From the NCBI RefSeq assembly GCF_050875635.1, contig NZ_JBPAOH010000021.1:1-64000 (forward strand): a stretch of DNA of 64,000 bases, written 5' to 3'. The translations under genes were made by a program, and so were the position numbers. The DNA is from Hassallia sp050875635. GTDB lineage: Bacteria > Cyanobacteriota > Cyanobacteriia > Cyanobacteriales > Nostocaceae. The notes under the pieces were generated by a model. It searched no databases. It was not told the origin of the DNA and worked only from the letters and a program-made list of their open reading frames with translations. Of the stretch, positions 23,790 to 32,823 are shown piece after piece. Positions within the stretch are counted from its first letter, which is position 1. Every line of letters begins with the position of its first letter.

Positions 23790-25121
23790 ATGAAAAAAAT
23801 CAATTCCGCCTTAGCTCTAAGTTTAGCTACTTTATTATCTGGCTTCCTCGCGGCAGCTTGTACGAAAACGACTACAACTACTAGTAGCACCACTACCACA
23901 ACTAATGGTGCTACTACTGCCCCTGCCAGTTCAACTACCACAGCGAGTAATGCCAAAGGACTGAAAATTGGTTCGCTGTTACCCTCAACTGGTGACTTAG
24001 CTTCCATCGGTCAGCAGATGGTGGGTGCTGTTCCCTTAGTTGTGGATACAGTTAACGCTTGTGGTGGGGTGAACGGTGAAAAAGTCACCCTCGTACCTGT
24101 AGACGACCAAACAGACCCTAGAGCCGGTGCTGCGGGGATGACAAAATTAGCAACCGTAGATAGAGTTGGTGGTGTAGTTGGGTCTTTTGCCAGCAGCGTT
24201 TCTACAGCCGCAGTTTCCATCGCTACACCCAATAAAGTGATGTTGATTTCTCCAGGTAGTACTAGCCCAGTATTTACCGAAAAGGCAGGCAAAGGAGATT
24301 ATAAAGGTTATTGGGCGCGTACTGCTCCCCCCGATACCTACCAAGCATTAGCCTTGGCTCAACTTGCGAATAAAAAAGGCTTCAAAAAAGTTTCCACAGT
24401 TGTAATAAATAACGACTACGGTGTAGGCTTTGAAAAAGCATTTGTCCAAGCTTTTGAAAAATCAGGTGGAACAGTAGTTAACAAAAATAGCCCCACCCGT
24501 TACGACCCCAAAGCCACCACTTTTGATACCGAAGCTCAAGCAGCTTTTGCCGGGAAACCGGATGCAGTATTGGTCGTAGCTTATGAAGAAACTGCTAGTT
24601 TACTACTAAAAACTGCTTATCAGCAAGGTCTGGCTCAGGGAGTACAGATTATGCTGACAGATGGCACCAAGTCAGATACCTTCCCAAATAGAGTTGGGAA
24701 AGCTGGTGATGGTAAATATATTGTTAGTGGAGCGATCGGTACTGTACCTGGTTCCAATGGTAAAGGATTAGATGCTTTCGCCAAGCTTTGGCAATCCAAA
24801 AAAGGATCTCCACCAGCACCATATACTGCCCACGCTTGGGACGCTGCCGCTTTGTTAGCATTGGCAGCGCAATCCGCTAAAGATAATACAGGTGTCGGCA
24901 TAGCCAGCAAAATCCGTGAAGTTGCCAATGGTCCTGGTACAGAAGTTGCTGATGTCTGCGAGGGACTGAAGTTACTGAAAGAAGGTAAGAAAATTAACTA
25001 CCAGGGAGCCAGCGGCAACGTAGATATTGACCAAAATGGCGATGTGGTCGGTGTTTACGATGTCTGGACAGTTGGCGACGACGGTAAAATTAAGACGATA
25101 GATAAAGTTAGCCCTAAGTAA
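23790..25121 (+). CDS. ABC transporter substrate-binding lipoprotein (branched-chain/neutral amino-acid type)
   Basis: Periplasmic type I binding protein of the LivJ/NatB class. A lipoprotein signal ends LLSGFLAAAC (Cys24), followed by a Thr/Ser-rich linker of about 40 residues. The core starts KIGSLLPSTGDLASIGQQM and contains NACGGVNGEKV, DDQTDP, and ISPGSTSPVF, typical of branched-chain amino acid binding proteins; AHAWDAAALLALA near the end also fits. 443 residues. No permease or ATPase gene is adjacent, as for the scattered nat genes of cyanobacteria, so NatB is a possible identity. The gene has a GAGGAG ribosome site. Ligand not determined. Confidence 0.88.
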   Translation: MKKINSALALSLATLLSGFLAAACTKTTTTTSSTTTTTNGATTAPASSTTTASNAKGLKIGSLLPSTGDLASIGQQMVGAVPLVVDTVNACGGVNGEKVTLVPVDDQTDPRAGAAGMTKLATVDRVGGVVGSFASSVSTAAVSIATPNKVMLISPGSTSPVFTEKAGKGDYKGYWARTAPPDTYQALALAQLANKKGFKKVSTVVINNDYGVGFEKAFVQAFEKSGGTVVNKNSPTRYDPKATTFDTEAQAAFAGKPDAVLVVAYEETASLLLKTAYQQGLAQGVQIMLTDGTKSDTFPNRVGKAGDGKYIVSGAIGTVPGSNGKGLDAFAKLWQSKKGSPPAPYTAHAWDAAALLALAAQSAKDNTGVGIASKIREVANGPGTEVADVCEGLKLLKEGKKINYQGASGNVDIDQNGDVVGVYDVWTVGDDGKIKTIDKVSPK

Positions 25122-25124
25122 AAA

Positions 25125-25300
25125 TTGGGTAATGGGTAATTGGGCATGGGGCATCGTCCAAGTGGGCATGGGGCATGGGGCATGGGGCATCGTCCAAGTG
25201 GGCATGGGAAAAAGATTTGACTTTATTCTCACGTTCCCATTGCCCATTGCCCATTAAACAATTGCCCATTGCCCATTAAACAATTGCCCAATTACCTATT
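25125..25300. repeat. STRR array with GGGGCATCGTCCAAGTGGGC units
   Basis: GGGCATGGGGCATCGTCCAAG occurs twice 48 bases apart, mixed with GGGGCAT heptamers, followed by inverted CCCATTG and TTAAACAATTG units. It lies between two convergent genes. Confidence 0.87.
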
Positions 25301-25304
25301 AGAT

Positions 25305-26150
25305 TTAGAAGCGACCGAAGTTGTAGCCAACTCCAATCGACAATCCGATGTCGGTTTCATCAAAAAATGCGGCATTTACAGCAGCATTTGCCGTAAATTG
25401 AGCATTTAGAGGCACATCAACGCCACCAGTTACTAAAAAAGCGGCTTGAGTGTCATCCCCAGTATTAATCGCTGCACCAGCCCCGACATAAGGAGCGATC
25501 GGTAATGGTTCGCTAAATGGATCTGATGACTGCTGAAAGGAAAAGTCGTAAGTAACAGGAATCAAAAAAGCAGTATTGTCGCCAATCACAGCCGACGGTC
25601 GCACTGATATGGCATTTGACAATCCTATTTTGCTAATCACCATAAAATTGCCGTCGCCCACAGCGGAGTCACCGCCACTTATACCAAGGTTGGCAGCGAT
25701 ACCAACATAGCTACTGCCACCACGGGTAGGTCTACCCGGATCAATATCCGCTTGTGCCACCTGAGAATTAGATTTTGGTAAAGATGCTTGAAATTGCGCT
25801 TGCGGGTATTGAGTAGTTAGTGCCGCAGATGAGGTTGACGTTGTTCCGGGAACAGGCGTGACTATTCGATTAGCAGTTTCCTCTGTATTGATGCCTGGGA
25901 ACTGTTGCGAAGTTGTAGAATTTGATACCAAAACAGGATTGCCTTCTGATACAGTAGAGAAGTTTTGGCTTTGAGTCTCTACCCCAGCACTCGTTTGGTC
26001 AACAGACACTTCAGTTGTGGATAGCTGAGTTGATTGTTGAACCGCTGGTACTGTCTGAGCAACAGCAGATAAGCCGCTACCTAGAACTGCTACAGTTACA
26101 CTGGTCAGGCAAAAAACACGTTTACGAAGAAAAATATTACTCACATTCAC
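25305..26150 (-). CDS. Outer-membrane beta-barrel-like protein
   Basis: 281 residues. Signal peptide: VFCLTSVTVAVLGSGLSAVA then QT. Residues 30-140 are Ser/Thr/Gln-rich and low in structure. The C-terminal 140 residues alternate in beta-strand pattern: SYVGIAANLGISG, FMVISKIGLSNAISVRPSAV, FLIPVTYDFSF, IAPYVGAGAAI, AAFLVTGGVDVPL, and IGLSIGVGYNFGRF. The final aromatic Phe is the classic outer-membrane insertion signal. It may be a small porin-like or adhesin-type barrel. No recognised family name. It converges on the binding protein gene across an STRR array. Confidence 0.75.
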   Translation of the reverse strand: MNVSNIFLRKRVFCLTSVTVAVLGSGLSAVAQTVPAVQQSTQLSTTEVSVDQTSAGVETQSQNFSTVSEGNPVLVSNSTTSQQFPGINTEETANRIVTPVPGTTSTSSAALTTQYPQAQFQASLPKSNSQVAQADIDPGRPTRGGSSYVGIAANLGISGGDSAVGDGNFMVISKIGLSNAISVRPSAVIGDNTAFLIPVTYDFSFQQSSDPFSEPLPIAPYVGAGAAINTGDDTQAAFLVTGGVDVPLNAQFTANAAVNAAFFDETDIGLSIGVGYNFGRF

Positions 26151-27183
26151 TCCTCTAAGAATATTGCCAAAATAGATAAGGGTTTAGTTGTTTTGAGTCA
26201 ACTTCTGGCAATATTCAAAATTTAACACCAAAAAATCAATTCACACATACTTAATTGGGTGGAAAGTATTTAATATTTGACACCATAAAATCAAGTAATA
26301 TATCCTGAATTTAACGGTTGACAAAAATTAACTATACTTGTTCCTATGAAAATGGGGAGTAGAGACGTTCCGCGCTCTCTCCAGTCTCTACGGCAGTTCG
26401 GAATGGTGATGCCTCCGCATGAAAGTGCAACAGTGCTGATGCAGCAGTTGTTTTTGCTTTGCACAGCCTCCCCAACAAAAATTGGATTACAGTAATTTTT
26501 ACATTAATCGACTATCCCAGTCTCTGGACTCTGCTTTACAAATTTTTTACGCTTGAGCGATCGCCTAACTTCTGCAACTAAAAACAGATAAAATCTCGAA
26601 TTTTCCGGCTTTTCTTGACTTTATATCAACTGAACTTCATATTTTTTTCATGAAAAATAGGTGAAGCTACTATTATCTTTTTATCTTTTATGTTAAGCTA
26701 TCAGTTATTATCAAATTTCAGTCGTGAGAAAATTTCCTGTAAGCTTAAATTTTATCTCCGGCAAAAATTTGGTAAATCAAAACCAAAATTATATTGCTCC
26801 TCAACTTACTTGGTTTTGAATTAGTTTCTCACATTACAGATTGTGTGGTTAAATGTTCTAGTTTTGTTCGTGATAATTAAGGGCGTAGATAAAGCAGATT
26901 CGAGGTCAGGCAGCAATGAAATGATTGTTTCCCCATGTAAAGAAAGCATGATTGGCGCGATATCGCCCCGTCAGGAATGTTTATCCACAATTGATGTAAC
27001 TGCTACTAAATGGCTTTCATGTATTGCCAATTTACTGTATTCATATTTGATGACAAATGTCTAGACCCAGAAAATCCTGAACAATGAAAGAACAATATTG
27101 AGTCTTGAAACTTCTCCTCACGCTTCACTGTATATTGTTTTTTTTGTGAACAATTTGAAAGTTATCACGTACTGGGCGCTACC
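26151..27183. other. Long gene-free spacer before the polysaccharide locus
   Basis: About 1 kb. 26350-26480 contains a fragment related to the GTAGAGACGTTCC dispersed repeats. The rest is AT-rich and must hold the promoters of the divergent barrel gene and the WecB-type gene. A 73-codon plus-strand frame at 26843-27064 has no ribosome site, no domain and mixed codon use, so I do not call it. No RNA gene was recognised. Confidence 0.5.
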
Positions 27184-27972
27184 ATGAATAAAGTTAAAAT
27201 TCTGAACTTGGAATTTGACAATTTGTCAAAGAGAGAGTTTTTAGAAAACTTAGAATCGGGGGTAGTATTTACGCCCAATGTCGATCATCTCATCAAACTC
27301 GAAAAAGACCCGGAATTTTTGCAAGCATACAGCATTAGTGATTATAACCTTTGTGACAGTAAAATCCTGATTTATGCTTCAAGATTTCTCGGAACACCAA
27401 TCAAAGAAAAAATCTCCGGTTCAGACATATTTCCTGCTTTCTACAATTACCATAAGAAAAATGAAGAAATAAAGATTTTTCTTTTAGGAGCAGGTAAAGG
27501 AGTAGCTCTCACGGCTCAAAATAAGATAAATCAAAAAATCGGCAGAAATATGGTAATTGCTACATATTCTCCGCCTTTTGGGTTTGAACATGACGTAGAG
27601 GAATGTCAAAACATAATTGACATGATTAATAATTCAGGTGCTACAGTTCTGGTGATAGGTCTTGGCGCTCCAAAACAAGAAAAGTGGATATACAAGTACA
27701 AAGATAGTTTGCCATTTATCAAAATATTTATGGCATTAGGGGCAACTATCGATTTTGAAGCCGACAATGTGAAAAGAGCGCCTAAATGGATGAGTGAAGT
27801 AGGGTTAGAATGGTTGTTTAGGTTATTACGTGAACCTAAAAGATTGTGGAAAAGATATTTAGTAGATGATGTTGTTTTCTTTATACTACTTTTGAAACAA
27901 AAATTCAAGTTATTTCTGAAAAAAGACCGTAAGGATGATAGCAGAATTTGGGAAATTGTTGATAGATTGTAA
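27184..27972 (+). CDS. WecB/TagA/CpsF family glycosyltransferase
   Basis: Transfers an amino sugar to a lipid-linked intermediate in wall polymer or exopolysaccharide synthesis (GT26). Motifs in order: TPNVDH near residue 30 (catalytic Thr and Asp of the family), DSKILIYASRFLG, FLLGAGKGVA, VLVIGLGAPKQEKW, GATIDFEADNVKRAPKWM, and GLEWLFRLLREPKRLWKRYL, the membrane-association tail. 262 residues, full length. The usual PDG in the N-terminal half is here CDS, and the usual DFxAG is DFEAD, two departures from the consensus. It opens the polysaccharide locus and is oriented away from the other transferases. Confidence 0.92.
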   Translation: MNKVKILNLEFDNLSKREFLENLESGVVFTPNVDHLIKLEKDPEFLQAYSISDYNLCDSKILIYASRFLGTPIKEKISGSDIFPAFYNYHKKNEEIKIFLLGAGKGVALTAQNKINQKIGRNMVIATYSPPFGFEHDVEECQNIIDMINNSGATVLVIGLGAPKQEKWIYKYKDSLPFIKIFMALGATIDFEADNVKRAPKWMSEVGLEWLFRLLREPKRLWKRYLVDDVVFFILLLKQKFKLFLKKDRKDDSRIWEIVDRL

Positions 27973-28120
27973 TTAGCCCTAGCGACTAGAAGTCGCGGCT
28001 ATACAAACAAAGCCCGCCTACGCGGGCTAAATAATAGATTTTTACAGAAAAGCCCTAGCGACTAGAAGTCGGGGCTATACAGACAAAGCCCGCCTACGCG
28101 GGCTAAATAATAGATTGAGT
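27973..28120. repeat. Two direct copies of a hairpin-containing repeat
   Basis: AGCCCTAGCGACTAGAAGTC at 27976 and 28053 is followed each time by GGCTATACA and AAAGCCCGCCTACGCGGGCT, then AAATAATAGAT. The two copies are 77 bases apart and nearly identical. The GCCCGCCTACGCGGGC hairpin could terminate transcription between the convergent glycosyltransferase genes. Confidence 0.88.
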
Positions 28121-28153
28121 TATTAACTTTGTAAATCTGTTATTTAAGCTAAT

Positions 28154-29272
28154 TTATGCTTTTATTACTAACTTGGCTAGATTCTTTAAATTAGCTTGTC
28201 TAGATAACATTTCTGGTGTTTGTTCGAGTCCGACTTTATCTAATATTTGGCTCCAGCGATATACCCAGTCGTGGCGTAATAGTGAGTTAATAATATTGTC
28301 TTGACGTATTCTCTTTATGCGTTCGGGCTGTGCGTCAAGTTCTGCTATGATATCAGCTATATTAACGGCATTGTAGGGTATTTCAATTACTGCATCTTGC
28401 CAATTAAAGTATGTGGTATAAGCTTCACAATTTGGAGGAATTCCAATCATTACTGCTCCACCTGCTGCTCCTTCAAAAAAGCGAGAACCTAATTCTTCTT
28501 GATTACCTGTTTGATTAACGCTGTCAAATTTTGCTTTATTAGCGATAAAATAACGACTTCTTTTAATTAGATTAATATATAAAGTTCGATGTTCTTTATA
28601 GTTAATCATTTGCAGACCTTTGAGAGTGTCATATAAATATAAAAAATTGTCTTCTGCTAGTTCTATTAAAGCTTTGTGTACTATTGGTGAACGACGACCG
28701 ATGCTATAAACATCAATATTTCTTTGAGGTTGAAGCGGATAGGGGCAGAATTTGATAGCATCGACGGCATAAGGTAGAGAGTAACAAGGACGCTGAAGTA
28801 GATTAGCGATCGCATCAACACTCTTGGCTTGAGTCGTGAAAATATAATCAAAATCTTTGACAAGTTCCAGACAAAGCTTAGTCTTATGTTCCAAAACTTC
28901 TTTAGCCCATATTTCATCTATCCATAAAACAGCTTTATAACACTTTTCTCGCCATTGTTTTATTGAATTTATACAGGTTATATCCCAAAAATGCTGGCAG
29001 ATAAAAAATAATAAATCATATTCTTTATCCACAGTTGATGTCCGACAACCTGATTTGAGAAGCTTGCCGTTACCTACAGTTAATCCGGCGTAATTTGCTA
29101 ACTTTTTATTTATTTGCTTTCTAAAGCCAGAAGCGAACTCAGGTGTCAGCATATCAGCATAGTCAAAAGTGCAAATTGCATCTTCAAATTCATATTCGGC
29201 AGAGCGAAAAGCTTGAGAATGCAAGTTTCTCATGGATATAATTAAAATTCTTGGTTTGGTGTTTTTCGACAT
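28154..29272 (-). CDS. Glycosyltransferase-like protein (CgeB-type, GT4-like C-terminus)
   Basis: 372 residues. The N-terminal half (ILIISMRNLHSQAFRSAEYEFED...) has few conserved marks; the C-terminal half contains DVYSIGRRSP, then NQEELGSRFFEGAAGGAVMIGIPP and a closing RHDWVYRWSQIL. That last block, in which a Glu of the EGAAGGAVMIG segment would bind the nucleotide sugar, is typical of CgeB/Glyco_trans_1_2 proteins. No membrane helix. It is the last gene of the minus-strand half of the polysaccharide locus. Donor and acceptor sugars unknown. Confidence 0.78.
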   Translation of the reverse strand: MSKNTKPRILIISMRNLHSQAFRSAEYEFEDAICTFDYADMLTPEFASGFRKQINKKLANYAGLTVGNGKLLKSGCRTSTVDKEYDLLFFICQHFWDITCINSIKQWREKCYKAVLWIDEIWAKEVLEHKTKLCLELVKDFDYIFTTQAKSVDAIANLLQRPCYSLPYAVDAIKFCPYPLQPQRNIDVYSIGRRSPIVHKALIELAEDNFLYLYDTLKGLQMINYKEHRTLYINLIKRSRYFIANKAKFDSVNQTGNQEELGSRFFEGAAGGAVMIGIPPNCEAYTTYFNWQDAVIEIPYNAVNIADIIAELDAQPERIKRIRQDNIINSLLRHDWVYRWSQILDKVGLEQTPEMLSRQANLKNLAKLVIKA

Positions 29273-29342
29273 GTTAAAATTTACCTCACGCCAAGGCGCA
29301 AAGGCGCAAAGAAAGAGTGTAAAGTTAGGGGTTTGGGGAAGT

Positions 29343-30530
29343 TTATTTCAGTAGCTTATTCAAAAGCTTTTGTTTTGGAGCGTTTATATTTTGCCAGTCA
29401 TCTAGGAGAATGCCGCCAGTACCTTTACTATTGGGATTCCAACACCAATAAGCAAAACTCAGCTTTTTCTTAGCAATGTAATCGATAAGAAAGCGTTGCC
29501 AAATTCCTTCTTTTGATTTGTTATCTACAAAATATCCGCCAAATTCACCAATTAAAATTGGGGCAATACGCTGAGTGGCAATATAATTAAATCCAGTTTC
29601 CCAGCGTTGATAAAGATTTGCGGGGAATATCGGATCTGCAAACCAGGACACATTAGAACCACCGTATTCGTGAGGTGAATATACTAGTTTTTTGGGTATT
29701 TTCAGACGCACTGGATATTTGCGGACACCTTCGAGATTTGCACCCCAAAAGTAATTTGACTGTTTTTGACCGGGCACATTTTTCTCTATTCCTTCAACGA
29801 GAATTAGCCAATTTGGGTTTATGCTGAGAATTTGGTTTCCTGCCCGCTGTGCAGCTAATCGCCAGTCTGTAGCTTGGTTGTCAGTTCCCCAACTTGCACT
29901 ACCGTGGGGTTCGTTTTTCAAATCTGCTCCGATGATGTTGGTGTATTTTTTGTAACGATTTGCCAGCATCGTCCAAGTGTCAATCCAGTCTTTCTCAGTG
30001 AATCCGTCTCCATACCATAATTCAGAAATTCGGTCATCTTTAAGACAATGACTGTCTAACAGAATCAGCAATCCTTGACGTTGAGCTTCTTGAATTACTA
30101 AATCCATAATTTCAAGAGGAGTTTTCCCTTGCAAATTTTTATTTGCTCCGATAGAAAAGTTGATACCGCTGACGTTTGGAGAACGCAGTGCTTCTACGGA
30201 ATAGGGTAAACGAATGAAGTTGTAGCCCAAACTTTTAATTTGAGCCAGCATGTCTTTATAGTCTCTGATCCAAAGACCATGAGGCGCATGTGTGTTAACT
30301 TCTATACCAAACCAGTTGATGCCGCGCAGCATGACGATTTTGCCTTTAGCATCAAGAATCTGAGAACCGCGAGTCGATAAGGGCAAGATAATATTAGTAG
30401 CTGCGGCTTCTGTGCTGCTGGGGAATTGTGGCGAAAAAAGGTAGAGATTTGTAGAGAGTAAAACTAAGATGAAGCCAATGGCAATTTTTGCTGTGAAGCT
30501 TCTCTGTAGTATTGATTTGAGTCGTTGCAT
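29343..30530 (-). CDS. Secreted GH5-type glycosidase (cellulase family)
   Basis: Likely hydrolyses a beta-1,4-linked polysaccharide outside the cytoplasm. A signal/anchor AKIAIGFILVLLSTNLYLF follows a basic start. The (beta/alpha)8 barrel begins GIEVNTHAPHGLW and shows the proton donor Glu in ADLKNEPHGSASWG (near residue 205), HEYGGS, and the nucleophile Glu in LIGEFGGYF (near 328); SFAYWCWNPNSKGTGGI follows. All are GH5 marks. I start at ATG 30530; the longer frame to 30626 overlaps the upstream glycosyltransferase. Only 14 bases separate the two genes, so it is in the polysaccharide operon and may edit the exported polymer. Confidence 0.9.
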   Translation of the reverse strand: MQRLKSILQRSFTAKIAIGFILVLLSTNLYLFSPQFPSSTEAAATNIILPLSTRGSQILDAKGKIVMLRGINWFGIEVNTHAPHGLWIRDYKDMLAQIKSLGYNFIRLPYSVEALRSPNVSGINFSIGANKNLQGKTPLEIMDLVIQEAQRQGLLILLDSHCLKDDRISELWYGDGFTEKDWIDTWTMLANRYKKYTNIIGADLKNEPHGSASWGTDNQATDWRLAAQRAGNQILSINPNWLILVEGIEKNVPGQKQSNYFWGANLEGVRKYPVRLKIPKKLVYSPHEYGGSNVSWFADPIFPANLYQRWETGFNYIATQRIAPILIGEFGGYFVDNKSKEGIWQRFLIDYIAKKKLSFAYWCWNPNSKGTGGILLDDWQNINAPKQKLLNKLLK

Positions 30531-30544
30531 GTAAAAATAATGTA

Positions 30545-31687
30545 TTAAAGATGATTTATGGCATAAATAATATCCGCAATAAATTTTGAGTGGCGGTTTT
30601 CTGACCAGGCGATCGCCTCGGCACAAATATCTGGTATTGTGTTTAAAGTTAATAATTGAATTAAATAAAGAGCGAATTCTTCTGGTTTTTCGGCAACTAT
30701 AACTGAAGAGGGATATTCAGATATGCCACGTAATGCCGTAGGTGTTGCTACTAAAGGAGAACCGGAAGCGATCGCATCCAAAGTTTTTATCTGTACACCA
30801 CCCCCACTAATAGAGGGAATTGCTAATACTTTTGCCTCTGCCATAAATGTTTGGACACTGGGGACAAAACCGCAATAATTGATATTAGGATACTGTCCGC
30901 GCAACCACTCAGCACCTAACCCAGCTATGTGAATTGATAAGTTTGTGGGTAGGTGCGGATAAACTTTATCTAAAAACCAATTCAGCCCTAATTTATTAGC
31001 TTTCCATGTCCAAGAACCGATAATACCTATATCAAAGTTTTTGATTGTAGGTTGATTCGGTGATATTTTCAAGCTAGAAGGTAGATGAAAAATTTTAGTT
31101 GCTTGATTGATATTTAAAAAATAGCTAGCATCATCTTCTGTAAATGTCCAAACTTGTGTAGCTGTTCTTGCCAAGTTATCTTCCATATCTTTGATGAGGT
31201 AAGTTTCTCGCTGATATATATGTTGTGATATCTGGCTTTGAGAGTTTTTCAATTGCGCTAGATATATTTCATGTTCAACGTTATGAGCGATGAATATAAT
31301 TTTTGCTTTGTTGTTAATGAAAGGTGCTAACCAGCCGATTTGGGCATGATCTATTATGAAAATGTCAAAGTTTTCTTGTTTTAAAATTTTGAGTTGATTG
31401 ATGTATTTTTGGGAATAATATTTTGCTGAGGAGTAGGGAAGATTTTTTAATAGTCCTAAGCTCATCCAAAGCATTGGATAAAGTCGGGATTTGTCGGTTT
31501 CTATGTGTCTTTGAGCGATGGCGATTTCATTGTGTTTTGGTTGGAAAATACTGCTTGGGCGTTGATATCCTAGGATTAAGACTTCATGTCCGTTATGTTG
31601 AAGTGCATCGATAAATGTCTGTGATGCAATTTCACCGCCTGTTGTTTTTTTACTAGGAAGGACGGTTGTTAAGTATAATATTTTCAT
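30545..31687 (-). CDS. Glycosyltransferase family 4-like
   Basis: 380 residues, two Rossmann-like domains. The N-terminal domain begins MKILYLTTVLPSKKTTGGEI with the glycine-rich acceptor loop and includes AHNVEHEIY. The C-terminal domain has GIIGSWTWKANKLGLNWF, INYCGFVPSV, and AIPSISGGGVQIKTLDAIASGSPLVATPTALRG, in which the usual E-x7-E is shifted (GVQIKTLDAIASG), as in many GT4 polysaccharide enzymes. Cytoplasmic. Followed by the GH5 gene after 14 bases and preceded by the GT2 gene after about 200 bases of repeat. Sugar specificity unknown. Confidence 0.9.
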   Translation of the reverse strand: MKILYLTTVLPSKKTTGGEIASQTFIDALQHNGHEVLILGYQRPSSIFQPKHNEIAIAQRHIETDKSRLYPMLWMSLGLLKNLPYSSAKYYSQKYINQLKILKQENFDIFIIDHAQIGWLAPFINNKAKIIFIAHNVEHEIYLAQLKNSQSQISQHIYQRETYLIKDMEDNLARTATQVWTFTEDDASYFLNINQATKIFHLPSSLKISPNQPTIKNFDIGIIGSWTWKANKLGLNWFLDKVYPHLPTNLSIHIAGLGAEWLRGQYPNINYCGFVPSVQTFMAEAKVLAIPSISGGGVQIKTLDAIASGSPLVATPTALRGISEYPSSVIVAEKPEEFALYLIQLLTLNTIPDICAEAIAWSENRHSKFIADIIYAINHL

Positions 31688-31884
31688 TACGTAGCTTGGA
31701 GTTTTTAGGTAGTAAGCACTAAAGTGCTTAAATAATTTGTGAGGTGTGTTGAAGAGTTAGGTTCTTACAATTGCAGGAGATGAGTTGAGATGCACGTGTT
31801 TAACGAACCGCAAAGACGCGAAGTACGCGAAGAGAAGAGGAGGAGAGAATCTATTTTTGAAGGGTTAGATTCAAGTCTGTTTGG
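31688..31884. repeat. Spacer with dispersed repeats
   Basis: 31712-31731 is GTAGTAAGCACTAAAGTGCT, a member of the GTAGTAAGC palindrome family. 31801-31845 is AACGAACCGCAAAGACGCG followed by AAGTACGCGAAGAGAAG, the same element that makes up the end of the NlpC gene at 52841-52869. No gene. Confidence 0.75.
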
Positions 31885-32814
31885 TTAGATTCCTTGAGTT
31901 ATTTTGTAGGCTTGGTAGCGCATTCCGGCGATACCTGCTAGGGTTCCTACGCCTTTGTAGATACGTAATAATGCTTTAATAAATTGATGTTGTCCGAAGA
32001 AAAGGGAGGGAAGGATGAAGCATAATCCTTGAGCTATTAGTGCGATTCCTTTGGTGATGCGTATGGTGAGTAGGATTATTGAAGGGTAAAGTTCGCGTTC
32101 GCAAAAGCTGTGTCTGCTCCAACCTAAATAACCGCGTTGGAGTATCCATTTGATGTTAGTACGGCTTTCGGGTATCCACTCGTAAACTAAGGCTTGGTCT
32201 GCCCATATTAGTTTATATCCTGCGCGGTGAAGGCGCATGAAAAAGTGGGAATCTTCGCCGCCGGAGAGTGCAAAACGCTCGTCGAAAATTTTATCTATAT
32301 TGTGTAAAATTGAGGAGCGAATTAGTACGTTGTTGGTAAATGCAACTTTGAGGAGATGTCCTGTTGGGTAACGTTGTGGCTCAAAAAATTTACCTTGGAT
32401 AATCCAGTTAGGTACGTCTGATTTGATAAAGTGTGGTAATGCGGGTCCGGTTACTACGTCTGCATTATGTGTTTGCTGAACGAATAAAAGTTCATCTAAC
32501 CAAGATGGGTGGGGAACTTCGTCATCATCTATGAAAGCGATGAAGTTTGCATTTTTGTTAACGCAGGCGATCGCTTTATTTCTCGCATAGGAAATACCCC
32601 GCTGTCGTTCAATGGAATATTTCATTTTCCATTTGAATTTAAGCAGTTGACTTGTGCAAACTTTACTCGCTGAACCAGTGACATCGTTATCAACAATAAT
32701 TACTTCTATTTCTGGTGTTTCACACTTATTAAAAGTTAGCTGATTTAAACCTGTTAGCAAGCGGTTTAATCCTTCAGGACGTTTATAACTTGCTACACAT
32801 ACTGAAATTAGCAT
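31885..32814 (-). CDS. Glycosyltransferase family 2 (HpsE-like)
   Basis: GT-A fold transferase of 309 residues. MLISVCVASYKRPEGLNRLL starts the nucleotide-binding domain; EVIIVDND carries the first Asp; ISYARNKAI and AFIDDDEVPHPSWLDEL hold the DxD metal motif; SGGEDSHFFMRLHRAGY is the catalytic ED region. A hydrophobic C-terminal part (about residues 245-280) may attach it to the membrane. Its upstream neighbour, the Wzy-like gene, ends ten bases away, so they are co-transcribed. Similarity to HpsE-type enzymes of cyanobacterial polysaccharide loci is suggested by the layout only. Confidence 0.9.
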   Translation of the reverse strand: MLISVCVASYKRPEGLNRLLTGLNQLTFNKCETPEIEVIIVDNDVTGSASKVCTSQLLKFKWKMKYSIERQRGISYARNKAIACVNKNANFIAFIDDDEVPHPSWLDELLFVQQTHNADVVTGPALPHFIKSDVPNWIIQGKFFEPQRYPTGHLLKVAFTNNVLIRSSILHNIDKIFDERFALSGGEDSHFFMRLHRAGYKLIWADQALVYEWIPESRTNIKWILQRGYLGWSRHSFCERELYPSIILLTIRITKGIALIAQGLCFILPSLFFGQHQFIKALLRIYKGVGTLAGIAGMRYQAYKITQGI

Positions 32815-32823
32815 TCTTTCTCC

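Noticed and set aside
26843..27064. 73-codon plus-strand frame in the spacer before the polysaccharide locus
   Set aside because: No ribosome site, no domain and no neighbour logic; could be chance.
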